This document shows, piece by piece, positions 21,176 through 32,165 of a DNA stretch of 64,000 nucleotides. The notes under the pieces were generated by a model. It was given only the letters and a program-made list of their open reading frames with translations, ran no database searches and was not told the origin of the DNA. The stretch covers positions 185,714,495 through 185,778,494 of the forward strand of contig OZ038379.1 of assembly GCA_964036045.1 (NCBI GenBank), written 5' to 3'. The DNA comes from Eutreptiella sp. 'Long Island Sound 2002'. Its lineage: Eukaryota > Euglenozoa > Euglenophyceae > Eutreptiales > Eutreptiaceae. Every line of letters begins with the position of its first letter. Position 1 is the stretch's first letter. The position numbers were made by a program, and so were the translations under genes.

Positions 21176-22317
21176 GTGTGCCGGGGCTGTGCTGAATGTG
21201 GCATGGTGTGCCGTTTGAGCATCAGCGGCGCCCAATAATTGAGGATTGAGGATGTGCTGGAGGTACCCCCCCCCCCCCTCCTGGGCGGGGCTGCTCACTA
21301 CCACCAGCAAGGAAGATACTCCGCCGTGGACAGAGTGCGAATACTCTGAGCGAAGATATTTCTGCAACGCGCTGGCCATGAATGGTGCAGAGCGCAGAAG
21401 ATATTACTGCAACGCACTACCAGCAAGTCGCACATTGGTGAGCTAGCACCCATGGCCTTGTGTGACATTCACGTTGCTGGTTGTGGTGAGCACCTCCCAG
21501 CCTGGGGTCTTCATGATGACCGCATACCGGGCACTGATCAGGCTGTCAGAGGAGGACGCCATGGGCAGAATTTGCATTCTAGATTCCCCCCCAGGCAGGT
21601 GGATGCCCGCAGCAGTGCGGATGCCCGCAGAAGTACGGATGCCTGGTTGTCAGAGCAGAAGGTTCAAGGGCGAGAGGCCAATAGGCGCCGCCACAGGCTA
21701 ACAGAGCCAACCACCAAGGCCTTGTGCCAACCCCCCCCCTCCAGGGTGCCTAGTCTATGCCCAGCCACTGTCTCCCTGGCTTGCCGGCTTCAGTGGTATT
21801 TGTACCCGACAGTACCCACCCCCAACCGCTTTGGCAACCTCCTCCAACCCCCTATCTAACCACGTCTGGGGCCACCTATGACGTCCCTTCCCTTCTAATG
21901 CATTCCTTGCCCAGTCGGTGGGAGGGGGTGTCAGGGGGGCTGCAGAGGGAGGGGCCACAAGTGGGTTGGTCTGGGGGTTGAAAGGGCCGTAAAACACCTT
22001 CAAATCATGGAGCGGGGCTACAGCAGGGCAATAGCATTCTGTAACTGTAGGTGCTGAGTCGCGGTACATTTTTTTTATTTATCAAACTGGCTCACACCGA
22101 CAGTCGGAGGGCTCAGAGGGGCAAGTAGGGGGATTGGGGTGTTACGGTTGATTGCTTTATGTACAATGTGAGGTTGTCTATACGTACATCGCCTGTCAGC
22201 TGCGATTATTCTGTGGGCCCTCTCTTGCTGATTGATGTGCCTGCGCCCCGTTATTGTGATGACCCAAAGGGTGTGCGTACACGAGCACCTGGGAGCACTT
22301 ACCTTCGGTTACCCTGC
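21176..22317. other. no gene recognised; repeat X copy 2
   Basis: 21,745-21,890 repeats the intron sequence at 19,410-19,545 (CTATGCCCAGCCACTGTC, CAACCGCTTTGGCAACCTCC). A short tandem GGATGCCCGCAGCAGT / GGATGCCCGCAGAAGT lies at 21,600-21,640. Missing 5' exons of the flavocytochrome could lie here, but none was found. Confidence 0.45.
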
Positions 22318-22720
22318 AAAAATGTGTCCCCCAGGGCCGGCGGCCGCTTATAACGCGTCCGCGGGCAAAAAGTGACGCACCAAAATGTGTTCGCCGGGGC
22401 CGGCGGCCGCTTATAACGCGTCCGCGGGCAAAAAGTGACGCGCAAAAATGTGTTCGCCGGGGCCGGCGGCCGCTTATAACGCGTCCGCGGGCAAAAAGTG
22501 ACGCGCAAAAATGTGTTCGCCGGGGCCGGTGGCTGCCCATAAAGCGTTTGCAGGCAAAAAGTGATGCGCAAAAATGTGTTCGCCGGGGCCGGCGGCCGCT
22601 TATAACGTGTCCGCAGGCAAAAAGTGACGCGCAAAAATGTGTCCGGCGGGGCCGGCGGCCGCTTATAACTCGGCCGCGGGCAAAAAGTGACGTGCAAAAA
22701 TGTGTGCAAAGGGGGGCGGG
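22318..22720. repeat. 63-bp minisatellite, about six units
   Basis: Each unit has AAAAATGTGTTCGCCGGGG, CCGGCGGCCGCTTATAAC and GCGGGCAAAAAGTGACGC. Units start at about 22,318, 22,382, 22,445, 22,508, 22,571, 22,634 and 22,697. The unit length is 21 codons, which leaves all minus-strand frames open. Confidence 0.95.
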
Positions 22721-23785
22721 GGCGCCCTTCACAGACCGTGTCCCCGAAAGAAAAAGGGTTACGCACCAGGAAAAGTGGAACGCAGCGGGGTTCCAGACCG
22801 GCACACCCGGCGCAGTGGCACCGCAGCAGTGGTGTGTGGGCCCTTCACCCGGCTGCAACATGGTGTGGTGGGCGCTGAATGGGGTGGGGACGTGGTCCGA
22901 ACAGAGCGTGCCAACACAAAACTGTCGCGTGCCCATCACATGCCATTGCACACTCAAGAAACTTGGCAAAAAAAGGCAATCTGTGAGCGATTTGGTGAAA
23001 AAATCTCAGGCGGTGGGGCATGTTTCTTCTTTTGAGGGGGGGGGGTTAGCAAGGGGGGCCATGTTTCTTCTTTTGAGAGGGGGGGGGCTTGGCATGGGGG
23101 GTCCATTGGCATGGGGGGGGGGGTATGAGGTGTAGGGGTCAGTGCTGGCAGGTGGCTAATCATGTGAGAACGGGTCGGATGTCGGAAACCCTGACCAAAC
23201 CGCCACAACACCATCACCCTGTGCCTGCCGCGGTGCCACCTGCCAAACTGCTGGTCCAGTTTGCAACACACAGGGGCACCAGCCACTAATCTCAATGAGC
23301 GCCCACCTCCTCCCCATTGAATAGAGCCAGCACCCAACAGATGACTGAATAATACTGTTTTTGGACAATGAGCCTGAGGGCAGACAAATATGATTTCACA
23401 CAAACACCCACACACACACACACACACACACAGACGAGGGAGGCCCCGTATGGAGGCACCGCGGCCCCTTAGGTCAGCATACCGAGTGAAAAGGGTGGGT
23501 AGATGCGAGCCTGGCTGAGAGGTGCACAGCGGCGCCCCGCCACAGTTCACAGTTGAACAGGAGCCACGCAGTCACGTACTACGGATGGACCCCAGCGGAA
23601 GAGTGGGTTGCATGAAGAGCAGGGACCCCATAGGGCCTGGCCCCCCATGATGTTATCTCGAGGCTGACCCAAGGCGGTACGAACAGGTCAAGCCGGGGCC
23701 TGTCCGGGGGTATGGGTCCCATGTTGCATGTCGAGGGCACCCAAGTCCCGCATCGCACTAACAGCCTTCTCAAAACCCCAGACGC

Positions 23786-23788
<3 letters not shown>
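22721..23788. other. no gene recognised
   Basis: Contains a short duplicated phrase CATGTTTCTTCTTTTGAG(G)n at 23,020 and 23,062, a CA microsatellite at about 23,405-23,432 and G runs. Short shadow ORFs only. Confidence 0.4.

Positions 23789-23861
<73 letters not shown>
23789..23861. repeat. (GA)n microsatellite
   Basis: About 36 GA units followed by a G run. Confidence 0.97.
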
Positions 23862-23863
<2 letters not shown>

Positions 23864-24202
23864 GGGGGGGGGTCCCAATGTGCAGGGGTGTGAGCGTGTG
23901 CGTGGGCTCTTGGTGATGTAGTCTATGGCATGGAGGAGGCCGCAGTGCGGCTCGCGGTACGGTGCAGATAGAGGTCAGGGATTTTGCGTGGAGCATCGAC
24001 ATCCACGATCGGCTGAGGGACCCACCGGGGGCTAGCAAAGCCTCAGCGCTTCCATTGTATATCACATGAGCCATCAACTGTATTGGTTAAGCAGGACCTC
24101 AAAATTGCTGGGCGGCGGGAGCAGGGGGATCCTTAAGAAGAAGAAGAAAGTGTTCCCAAACGGCAGTTTTGCAAAAAGACGTGTAGCTCATATGTTCAAC
24201 CA

Positions 24203-24402
24203 TGGTTGGTGGCGATTGGCAGTTGGCGGTTGGTGGCGATTGGCAGTCGGCGACTGGCGGTTGGTGGCGGTTGGTGGTGGTTGGCGGCGGTTGGTGGTTG
24301 GTGATTGGTGGTTGGTGGGGGTTGGTAGTGGTTGGCGGTTGGTCGCCGCTGGCGGTTGGTGGCGGCTGGTGGCGGTTGGCGGTTGGCGGTTGGTGGTCCC
24401 TT
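24203..24402. repeat. G-rich GGTTGGYGGC minisatellite
   Basis: Degenerate 7-20 bp words of GGTTGGTGGC / GGCGATTGGCAG type repeated about 18 times. Regular GG doublets give G-quadruplex potential on the + strand. Confidence 0.85.
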
Positions 24403-24636
24403 GGGGCGGTCCTTAAGGGCGGTCCTCGGCCAAAAAAAAAACCAAGTTCCTAAAGGACCCCCCCTGGGCGGGAGCGGTGCAGCGCCACGCTCCGATCGGG
24501 GGCGGTTTGGGCGCGGCTGTGCGCCACATCGCCCTTCGAAAACCACTGCAAACGCCCATGCACTGCCGCCCGGTGCCCTCGCCCTGCAGCCCGGCTCGAT
24601 GCTGAATCTCAGGGCACACCGCACTCGAACGCGAGT

Positions 24637-26427
24637 TCAGAGCCCGAGCCAGCGCAGGCCACTCTCCACGATCTCTTCCCAGCGCAAACTCGCGGCCACC
24701 CCCGTCCCCAGTCTCAAGCCCCCGCGCGGCCCCTGCGGCTGAGACTCTGCCGGTGCACCAACAAGGCCACCAGCCGAGTCCGTGGCGTTGATCGGGGTGG
24801 AACTCTCGGCACCGGAGGCCAAAGCGGAGGAGTGGGCGTGCAACAGCACAGCACACCGGACAGGATGGCCTTTGGGGCCCCGCCAGGGGAGGTATTGGCA
24901 GAGGACCTCCCCTGGGGATTCCCCATCCCACGGACAAGGCAGAGGGGCCGGCGCGACGACGCGCGGCGCAGGCATCGGCACGGGGGTGGGCAGGCGCTCG
25001 CAGTCCACTTGGGGGTGGGGGTGAGGGGTCGAGGGTGCGTCGCCGCGTGGGAGAGGAGCGTCCGCCCCAGACGTCGGCTCAGCTCCGCCGTGCGTCCCAT
25101 GGGCACCGACTGGGGTGGCGCGGCACTCACCGCCAAGCGCAGGGCTTTGGGGAGGACGGGGCCCAGGGGTCCGAGGTCCGTTCAGAGCGGAGCCGCAGTC
25201 CGGATCGGAGCCCCCTGCAGTCTCCAGCGGACCGCTGCCGTCGCGTGCGCGGCGACGCGCAGGTGCCCCCGTCGGACGAGACGCTGCGCCACCCAAAAGG
25301 TCCGCGTTCGGCGGGTGCTCTCCGACCGCCGCTTCCAGGCAGCCGACCCGCAAATGCAGCAAGAACATCCGGTTCCCCCCCTTTTGATGGTACTGCACAG
25401 CCCTGACTATGACCTTTTGGCCCGCTTCCGCCGTGGAGCCACGGTCCGGACCTGGAGGGGGGTCAGCACGAGGCGGAGGGGGCAGATGAAGGCCCACGTC
25501 GCAACGCCCGACGGCGGGGCTCGCGTTTGGACAGAGGTCCCGTGAAGGCTCCCCCGAAAGAGCGGCAGCGCTGGAGGCCGGACGAGGGCCGGAGTCCAGC
25601 AGGTCCTCCGCTTCGGGACGCCCGTCCTGGGCCACCCCTGGCGCGTGGGAGAACCCCAGCCCCTGAGCCCACTCCACCGCCTCCGCAAAGCCCCTGCACT
25701 TGCTGGCCGCGATGCTGTGAGGGCTGCGGGGCACCGCGGCGGTCACGAACAGGTCACCCCCGCAGCGACCCAGCAGCTCGGGCCCCAGGACCTGGACAAT
25801 CAGCCGCTCCAGTCCCGCGTTCCAGTGCCCGGTGCGGTCGAGCCAGCAGGTCCGCAGTGGGGCATGCAGCGGGGCTCCGCGCGCCACGGCCTTGCGCCAC
25901 GTCTGCACGAGGTCCGCATCCGGAACCGAATATAAGTTGCACAGCGTTTCTGGTCCGATGGCACTGGAGCACGCTTTGAACTCTTTGTGGTTGGGCACGT
26001 GGAGGGCTCGGGGATCGACCCCGCTTTGCACAAGACGCCGCGTGGTGTTCAAGTTGGGCCCGTCCAAGTAGAGCACGTGGCTCGGGGCGTTGCGAAGAGC
26101 GGCTTGCACAAACCATTCGTTGTGCTCCTGTTTCATGCGGTCCGATGCCCCCCTTGTCGCACAGTAGTACCTGCCGCTTGGGTGTGGGCCATAGCCTCGA
26201 GCGGGCTCAGGGTTGTCAGGAGAGCTCATGTGGCCGGCGGGCATGGGCTGCACCACAGAGGCAACATACTGAAGCCTCAGGCAGGAGTTGAGGACAAATG
26301 CATGGTCACCACAAAGCGAAGCAAAGATTACAGAAACAAGCCAAGCAGCAAATGAGCCTGAGAGAAATGGACACCGAAAAACAGGCAGTTTATGGAATAC
26401 ATACTTTACGAAGCTGCAGGTTCGCAT
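24637..26427 (-). CDS. hypothetical protein, Rossmann-like N-terminal half (unknown function)
   Basis: One 596-codon frame ending in TGA. Residues 1-60 are hydrophobic; the true start may be the Met at residue 62 (26,244; MPAGHMSS). Residues 115-262 look like a compact alpha/beta domain: VLYLDGPNLNTTRRL, then GVDPRALHVPNHKEF, TCWLDRTGHW and GDLFVTAAVPRS. LDG after a strand followed by a PN pair would suit a nucleotide- or SAM-binding fold, but the family is not recognised. Residues 337-361 (QKVIVRAVQYHQKG, NRMFLLHLRV) look like a strand pair. The regions 263-336 and 370-596 are Pro/Ala/Gly-rich and may be linker, disordered tail or unspliced intron. No neighbour informs the role. Confidence 0.5.
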   Translation of the reverse strand: MRTCSFVKYVFHKLPVFRCPFLSGSFAAWLVSVIFASLCGDHAFVLNSCLRLQYVASVVQPMPAGHMSSPDNPEPARGYGPHPSGRYYCATRGASDRMKQEHNEWFVQAALRNAPSHVLYLDGPNLNTTRRLVQSGVDPRALHVPNHKEFKACSSAIGPETLCNLYSVPDADLVQTWRKAVARGAPLHAPLRTCWLDRTGHWNAGLERLIVQVLGPELLGRCGGDLFVTAAVPRSPHSIAASKCRGFAEAVEWAQGLGFSHAPGVAQDGRPEAEDLLDSGPRPASSAAALSGEPSRDLCPNASPAVGRCDVGLHLPPPPRADPPPGPDRGSTAEAGQKVIVRAVQYHQKGGNRMFLLHLRVGCLEAAVGEHPPNADLLGGAASRPTGAPARRRARDGSGPLETAGGSDPDCGSALNGPRTPGPRPPQSPALGGECRATPVGAHGTHGGAEPTSGADAPLPRGDAPSTPHPHPQVDCERLPTPVPMPAPRVVAPAPLPCPWDGESPGEVLCQYLPWRGPKGHPVRCAVLLHAHSSALASGAESSTPINATDSAGGLVGAPAESQPQGPRGGLRLGTGVAASLRWEEIVESGLRWLGL

Positions 26428-26429
26428 TC

Positions 26430-27890
26430 TTTGATGGCAGGGCAGGGCAAGAAAAACACATTGAGAAGTTGAGAATCAAAATCTTTTTTTTTTGCTCCAG
26501 TAAACATAGTCCGGAAGCTGCAAAGGTGAGTTCACGGGCGCTATGCTACACTGCGGGTGCTCCGCCCGGTTCATATAGTATCTTTAAAGCAGGCCCACCC
26601 CTCGCAAAGAGAGGGGACACTGCTTTCTCCTGTCGACACTACACAGTATGCTGCCTGCTGCGGCCACGCGTTCAAATTGAAGACAATTTCCAGGAACCGT
26701 GATGACGAGAGTATGTACAGACAACTACGTGGCAGGCATTTCACATGTCCTCACTCTTCCCTTTCACCCTGTGCACACTGTGACGTGCCTGATACCCCAT
26801 ACCACCAACTTTCCTGTTTCAGGGATTCACGGATACCCTCCCGTGCCTGCGCTGGTCTTCCCTTTGTGTGTCCTGTGGTACCACCTCACTTCTCGTGCCC
26901 AGGATGTGTGTGTGCCTTCCTTCCCCACATTTGTTGTGAGCTCTGTTTGGCGTGTACATGTTCCCCCAACCTACGTGTGGCGTGATTCGCCCCTGTCGCC
27001 TACTGCCCTCCCTCAACTACCCGGCCATGTGTCACCTACACTGTGTATCCCATCCCTCATACGTGAGCTGACTATGCACGTGTTCCCCACCCATCACCCA
27101 TTCCCCTGCCTGGTTGTGACCCGATGAAAAGATGCCTTATCAGATCCTTTGATCCCTCCCTCACGTATGTAATCCCCACCCTGCACGCAATCCCGACTCC
27201 TGGCGCAACATATGTCCCTGCTTTACGTGTGGCGGGATATGGCTCAGTCACGCGACCTTGTGTGCCGCCGCTGTCACATGGCCACATGCGGTGGGGCATG
27301 CCGGTGGCGGCCCATGGGTAGTGGGCCGGCGGGCGGCAACCCTTACGGGCCGGTCGCTCTCACCGCGACTATCCTGAGGCCCCAAGTGTGGACTTGCACA
27401 TCCGTGTTGATCAGGAAGGGGGTGGATCCAAGGTCGACGCCATTGCTGCGGCGACAGGCCCCCTGCGGGCCCTTCTTTTTGTTTTTGACTGACTCCAGAA
27501 ATTCAAAGAGTACTCAAGGCTGCGGGCCGTTCGCGCCTTGGTGGATGACGTCGCCGGCTAGGCGTGGCAAAGGTCTTGTGGAACTGCTTGTCTGCCGTTG
27601 TTGGTGGCGGCCGCTTCCCTGCCCGGTTGGTGACCGCCTGCGATTGAACCCCACCGGCACGCATGTCAGCGCAAACCATGCTGCCGTCCCGTTCCGACGG
27701 AGGCCTTGCAACGTCAGGCCGACGGGAGGTGACCTCCTCCGGGGTTTGCCACTCGCTGCGGATGGGGCACCTCCGGCAACTCCGCGGTATTGTGACCGAG
27801 TTGCCAGCTGGTGATACAATTTTGTTTGTGCTTAAACCCTGAAACACGACTGCAAACTGATAGTGGACCTTGCCTTGCAATGGCCTCCAA
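26430..27890. other. no gene recognised; pyrimidine-rich, one exon-like patch
   Basis: 26,740-27,240 is C/T-rich with recurring TACGTGTGGCG words. At 27,470-27,560 a T-rich tract plus GACTCCAG precedes AAATTCAAAGAGTACTC (KFKEYSRLRAVRALVDDVAG), the same exon-like patch as at 9,330. Confidence 0.4.
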
Positions 27891-27894
27891 CCTA

Positions 27895-28045
27895 GGTATT
27901 TGTTACAACTTAGTACCGGACGAGGTAACAAGCAGTAAAATTTGGTAAAACTTAGTGGAAAAGAGGTAAAACCTAGGAAAAATTTTTTTTGAAATTTTTT
28001 TGTAAAAAGAATTATATTTACTAACTTTTACCTCGGTCCACAAAG
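27895..28045. other. AT-rich island
   Basis: Poly-T/A sequence with GGTAAAACTTAGT, whose reverse complement ACTAAGTTTTACC occurs in the AT-rich stretch near 34,840. Confidence 0.6.
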
Positions 28046-28559
28046 TCCCCCCCCCCCCGGCTGCCGTTTTAAACAAGGTAGTCAACACTTCGATGGTAGG
28101 TGGTACTTTTGTTTAAGGGCACAAGGCCCCCGAGTCGATTCTCGGCCACTTGTGTTAGTGGCGCCCCACCCAGGCCAAACCATCATGCACACCAATAAGT
28201 TGGCACTCGGCCAACATAAAAAAGCACAATTGGGGTTGGGTAGTAGAAACAAAATCAGGCTCAAGAAAAGAGTCCTGACAGGGCCATGGCCAACATCTGT
28301 GGGAACTACTTACAAGTAGTTACAAAAGACACGCCTGAAAATCAAGTCGGCCTTGGTATCTGCATGACGCGGTTTGCCTCGCACTGTGGGATTATTGGTG
28401 CACATCCCAAACACAGCCATTTTCAACTCCCCTTGCAGCTCGGTGCAAAATGCTTGGTCATTTCTCAGTTGACCATCCGCATTTTGGGGATATTGAGGAG
28501 GCACTACATACCAGTTGCGACAGATCCACACACCACGACGGGTGTTGACAGCACAAGCA

Positions 28560-28640
28560 GCAACAACAGTAGGCACACTAGGACGGGTGTCAACAGCAGC
28601 AGCAACAACAACAGCACAAGCAACAACAACAGTAGCAAGG
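28560..28640. repeat. AAC/AGC trinucleotide-rich tract
   Basis: Runs of AGCAACAACAGT-type triplets, translated as poly-Leu on the minus strand. Confidence 0.85.
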
Positions 28641-28661
28641 TTGGCCGTCCAGAATTGGCGC

Positions 28662-28872
28662 AACCCAACACAAATCTCCGATAGACACAAGATGGACAAT
28701 GAAGAACCTTACATTCGTGGCACGCCATGTGAGGTGTGCCATCACAAGAAAAGCATGTGTCACCAGGGTCCAAAGATTTGGGTTCGGGGTACATCCAAGC
28801 CACGTCCCAATGTACCGCTCGGGTCCTTGGGGTGGAGGCCAAGTTTGAACCACTGAAGTATAGAGTAGTTTG
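28662..28872 (-). CDS. zinc-finger-like exon (partial)
   Basis: Minus frame: AVHWDVAWMYPEPKSLDPG followed by C-x2-C-x7-C-x2-C-x4-C-x2-C (starting CFSC, then CHEC and CPSC) and VYRRF. The spacing resembles the module at 53,860-53,950. Such a six-Cys module suggests a zinc-binding domain of PHD/RING-like type, probably from a transposon gene. The frame then runs into the triplet repeat, so the exon ends near 28,660. Boundaries are not certain. Confidence 0.35.
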
Positions 28873-28933
28873 CCAAGGAGGGAAGGAACGCACTGCACAA
28901 AACATTAATGGCATGTAACTTAGACTGGGTGTG
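28866..28933. repeat. 68-bp direct repeat, copy 1
   Basis: TTTGCCAAGGAGGGAAGG ... TAACTTAGACTGGGTGT. Copy 2 is at 29,444-29,511, about 580 bp away. Confidence 0.92.
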
Positions 28934-29443
28934 CCAGACACCAAACAGTGCCAGAAGGGCAGCACTGCCCATAGTGTAGCACTCACCAGGGCCCGAAGGC
29001 GATAGTCGCAGACATCTCCCCCCTAGGTTAGGGGGAGACAACACCAGACAAGCAGACGAATCCCAATCCCCCCGTGGGTGGGCGGGTGGGTAGATAAACA
29101 AAGGCTGGCACCGTCCAAGGTCAACACCGCGCCATCCTTGCCCCTCCGTGGGTGGGGGGGTGGGCAACCAGACTACGACACAATCCTGCCTGCCTAGGTA
29201 GGGGTGGGGGGTCTTTTCTGCCGGCGCGGTCTCCGGAACCCCCTGGACCCAACCAAACACTGCTCTCGTGGGAGCGCTCTCGTGGGAGCTACACAACCTG
29301 CCACAGGCACACACCACCCCGGCACTCGCAACCCCTCCTCCCCACCCCCTCATCCCACCAGGCATACCCGCGGGTGGGTGGGTGGGCGGACAGAAAACTG
29401 CTTGAAAAGAAAGGCAAACAATTGTTTTTAGCAAAAACAAGGG

Positions 29444-29511
29444 TTTGCCAAGGAGGGAAGGAACGCACTGCACAAAACATTAATGGCATGTAACTTAGAC
29501 TGGGTGTATTT
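29444..29511. repeat. 68-bp direct repeat, copy 2
   Basis: Identical or nearly identical to 28,866-28,933. It is preceded by AAGAAAGGCAAACAATTG, which also occurs at 30,901. Confidence 0.92.
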
Positions 29512-29576
29512 CTCTCTAGTACAACCCAGTACATGCCACTAGTGCTAATTGGTGAGTGCCACCGTGCACCAAAAAG

Positions 29577-30164
29577 TTATGAACTGAGCAAAAGAGAAAA
29601 AAAATAAATAAAATAAAAAAGCACGAACCCCCAATAACCCCGCCTCCCCACCCACCCACAAGTGCCGCCCAATCCACTGCTGCTTGAGATGGCGGTCTGT
29701 AGGTCAGCGCCGCCCACACAACTGCTGTCAGAACTGGCGGTCTGTAGGCCAGCGCAGTTCAAATCACTGTTGCCAGAGCTGGCGGTCCGTAGGCCAGCGC
29801 TGCACAAACCACTGCTGCCATGGTCGGTGGTCTGTAGGCCAGCGCTGCCCAAACCACTGCAGCCAGTGCTGGTGGTCTGAAGGTCACGCCTGCTCAAACC
29901 ACTGCTGCCAGAGCTAGTGGCCTGTAGGCCAGTGCCGCTCAAGCCACTGCTGCCAGAATTGGTGACCTGTAGGTCAGTGATGCTCAAACCACTGCTGCCT
30001 GGGCTGGTGGTCTGTAGGCCCCTGTCACTCAAACCACGGCAGCCAGGCTGGTGTCGTGTACCCACCCACAGCCCCAGAGACAAAGGCATGCCCGAAGGCC
30101 CCTGGGCATCGCGCAAGCACCAGCAGGTCAGGAAATTGACGGTCAGATTGGGTCTTGGCGCCAC
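29577..30164 (-). CDS. repeat-encoded Ser/Gly-rich ORF
   Basis: The minus frame is open for 195 codons. It contains about eight 15-residue repeats of the type SSGLSGTGLQATSSG, encoded by a 45-bp minisatellite (29,650-30,045; GGCGGTCTGTAGG at 29,691, 29,736, 29,781 and so on). Unit length divisible by three can keep the frame open by chance. The opposite strand has a stop (29,880), which slightly favours the minus frame. No domain; a secreted or surface repeat protein fragment is possible but unproven. Confidence 0.25.
   Translation of the reverse strand: MAPRPNLTVNFLTCWCLRDAQGPSGMPLSLGLWVGTRHQPGCRGLSDRGLQTTSPGSSGLSITDLQVTNSGSSGLSGTGLQATSSGSSGLSRRDLQTTSTGCSGLGSAGLQTTDHGSSGLCSAGLRTASSGNSDLNCAGLQTASSDSSCVGGADLQTAISSSSGLGGTCGWVGRRGYWGFVLFYFIYFFSLLLSS
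29650..30045. repeat. 45-bp minisatellite, about nine units
   Basis: Units share CCACTGCTGCCAGA and TGGTCTGTAGGCCAG. Spacing is exactly 45 bp across 29,691-29,916. Confidence 0.93.
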
Positions 30165-30348
30165 GTGACAGCCAAGTCAGGGGTAATGACATTAGGCATG
30201 GCTGAAAATCACACCATAGCAAAGAGCAGTGGGGGGCAGTAACAAGCACAATGTCGCTAAGAGATGGAGGACTCAACACAAGCATGAAAACGGCCCTTAT
30301 TCCCTCGCCTACGCCTGTGTTATGATCCGCCCCACACTCCGACAGCAT

Positions 30349-30705
30349 GTGTGCTCAACTTCCAGTCCGCCTGGTGGTGCAAGTCCTCCAGCAACCGTAA
30401 GCGCCCTGGTGCAATCCATCAGTTTCGTCTCCCGGTCTGCCTGGTGGTTCAAGTCCTCCAGAAACGGCCCGGGCCCGCGTCGAGTCCATCAGCTCTACCT
30501 GGTGGTGCAGGTCCTCCAGCAACGGGTAGGACCCGGGTGGAGTCCATCAGTTCTGCATTAGGACCTGCCCGGTACGCCGACAGCATCTGCATTTCATCTC
30601 CCGGTCTGCCATGTGGTTCAAGTCCTCCAGAAACGGCTCGGGCCCTCGTCGAGTCCATCAGCTCTGCGTTAGGATCCGCCCCGAACGCCGACGGCATCCA
30701 CGCTA
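30349..30705. repeat. imperfect tandem repeats
   Basis: GTGGT(T/G)CAAGTCCTCCAGAAACGG recurs at about 30,373, 30,444, 30,503 and 30,613. GAGTCCATCAG(C/T)TCTGC recurs in between. Spacing is irregular. Confidence 0.8.
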
Positions 30706-30989
30706 CAGCTCACGGGAGCTCCTCGCCGTCGGCCACCCAGTACTGCCGCTTACAGCATCGCTCAAACGACAGCAGTCCCCCAATCCCACGTGAGAGTGGG
30801 CCGCAGCATTGCTCAGAGAGTTGCCATGTCTGGGACCAAGTGGGTGGGGGGGGGGGGGGACCCCCTCCTCCCAATAATACAGACAGAAAAATGCCTGAAA
30901 AGAAAGGCAAACAATTGTTTTTTTAGTAAAAACAAGGGTTTCAGCAATTTCAAAAAGACAATGGGGGGGGGGGGGGAACAAAATCAGAA

Positions 30990-32165
30990 ATGGCTTGGAG
31001 GTGGCCTGCAAGTCAGAGCGGGGGGCAGAATCAGAGGTGGCCCACAAGTGGGCCAAGTGGCTACATAACCCTGCCGCCTGGGGCGTTCCCACCGCTTCAG
31101 AGCGGGGGGCAGAATCAGAAGTGGCCCACAAGTGGGCCGCGTGGCTACATAACCCCTGCCGCCTAGGGGGTTCCCACCGCTTCAGAGCGGGGAGCAAAAT
31201 CAGAGGTGGCCCACAAAGGGGCCGGGTGGCTACATAACCCCTGCCGCCTGGGGCGTCCCCACCGCTTCAATGCGGGGGGCACAATCAAGAGGCCTAGAAG
31301 TGGACCGGGTGCCTACATAGCCCCTGCCGCCTTGGGGGTCCTCACCGCTTGAGAGCGGGGGGCAGAATCGGAAGTGGCCCACAAGTGGGCCCGCTGGCTA
31401 CATAACCCCTGCCGCCTAGGGGGTCCCCGCCGCTTCAGAGCGGAGGGCAGAATCAGAAGTGGCCCACAAGTGGGCCGGGTGGCTACATAACCCTTGCCGC
31501 CTTGGGGGTTCCCCACGGCTTCTGAGCGGGGGGGCGGAATCAAAAGTGACCCACAAGTGGGCCAAGCGGCTGCATAACCCCTGCCACCTGGGAGGTGCCC
31601 ACCGCTTTAGAGCGGCGGGCAGAATTAGAAGTGGCCCACAAGTGGGCCAGGTGGCTACATAACCCTTGCCGCCTGTGGGGTCCCCACCGCTTCAATGCGG
31701 GGGGCAGAATCAAAGGTGGACCACAAGTGGGCCAGGTGGCTACATAACCCCTGCCGCCTCGGAGGTCCCCACCGCTTTAGAGCGGCGGGCAGAATCAGAA
31801 GTGGCCCACAAGTGGGCCAGGTGGCTACATAACCCCTGCTGTCTGTGGGGTCCCCAACGCTTCAAAGCGGGGGGCAGAATCAGAAGTGGCCCACAATTGA
31901 GCCAGGTGGCTACATAACCCCTGCCGCCTGGGCGGTCCCCACCGCTTGAGAGCGGGGGGCAGAATCACAAGCGGCGCACAAGTGGGCCAGGTGGTTACAT
32001 AACCCCTGCCGCCTAGGGGGTCCCCACTGCTTCAGAGCGGGGGGCAGAATCAGAAGTGGCCCACAAGTGGGCCGGGTGGCTACATAACCCCTGCCGCCTG
32101 GTGGGTCCCCACCGGGGGGCAGAATCAGAAGTGGCCAGGTGGCTACATAACCCCTGCCGCGTGGG
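30990..32165 (+). repeat. 85-bp satellite array A, about 14 units
   Basis: GGCTACATAACCCCTGCCGC recurs every 83-87 bp, exactly 85 bp between 31,737 and 32,077. Each unit has two hairpin words: GGCCCACAAGTGGGCC and CCGCTTCAGAGCGG. The array starts with a 170-bp-type piece (GAACAAAATCAGAA). Confidence 0.95.

Noticed and set aside
22196-22969. 257-codon minus ORF
   Set aside because: Three frames are open because the 63-bp unit is divisible by three; no domain and no reason to prefer one frame.
23712-23921. Glu/Arg-repeat protein
   Set aside because: Translation of the (GA)n microsatellite.
21180-24200. N-terminal EF-hands of the flavocytochrome, as in Rboh/NOX5
   Set aside because: No EF-hand loop found on the minus strand upstream of exon 1; only repeats and minisatellites.
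28504-28660. Poly-Leu transmembrane segment after the zinc finger
   Set aside because: It is the minus-strand reading of an AAC/AGC triplet tract.
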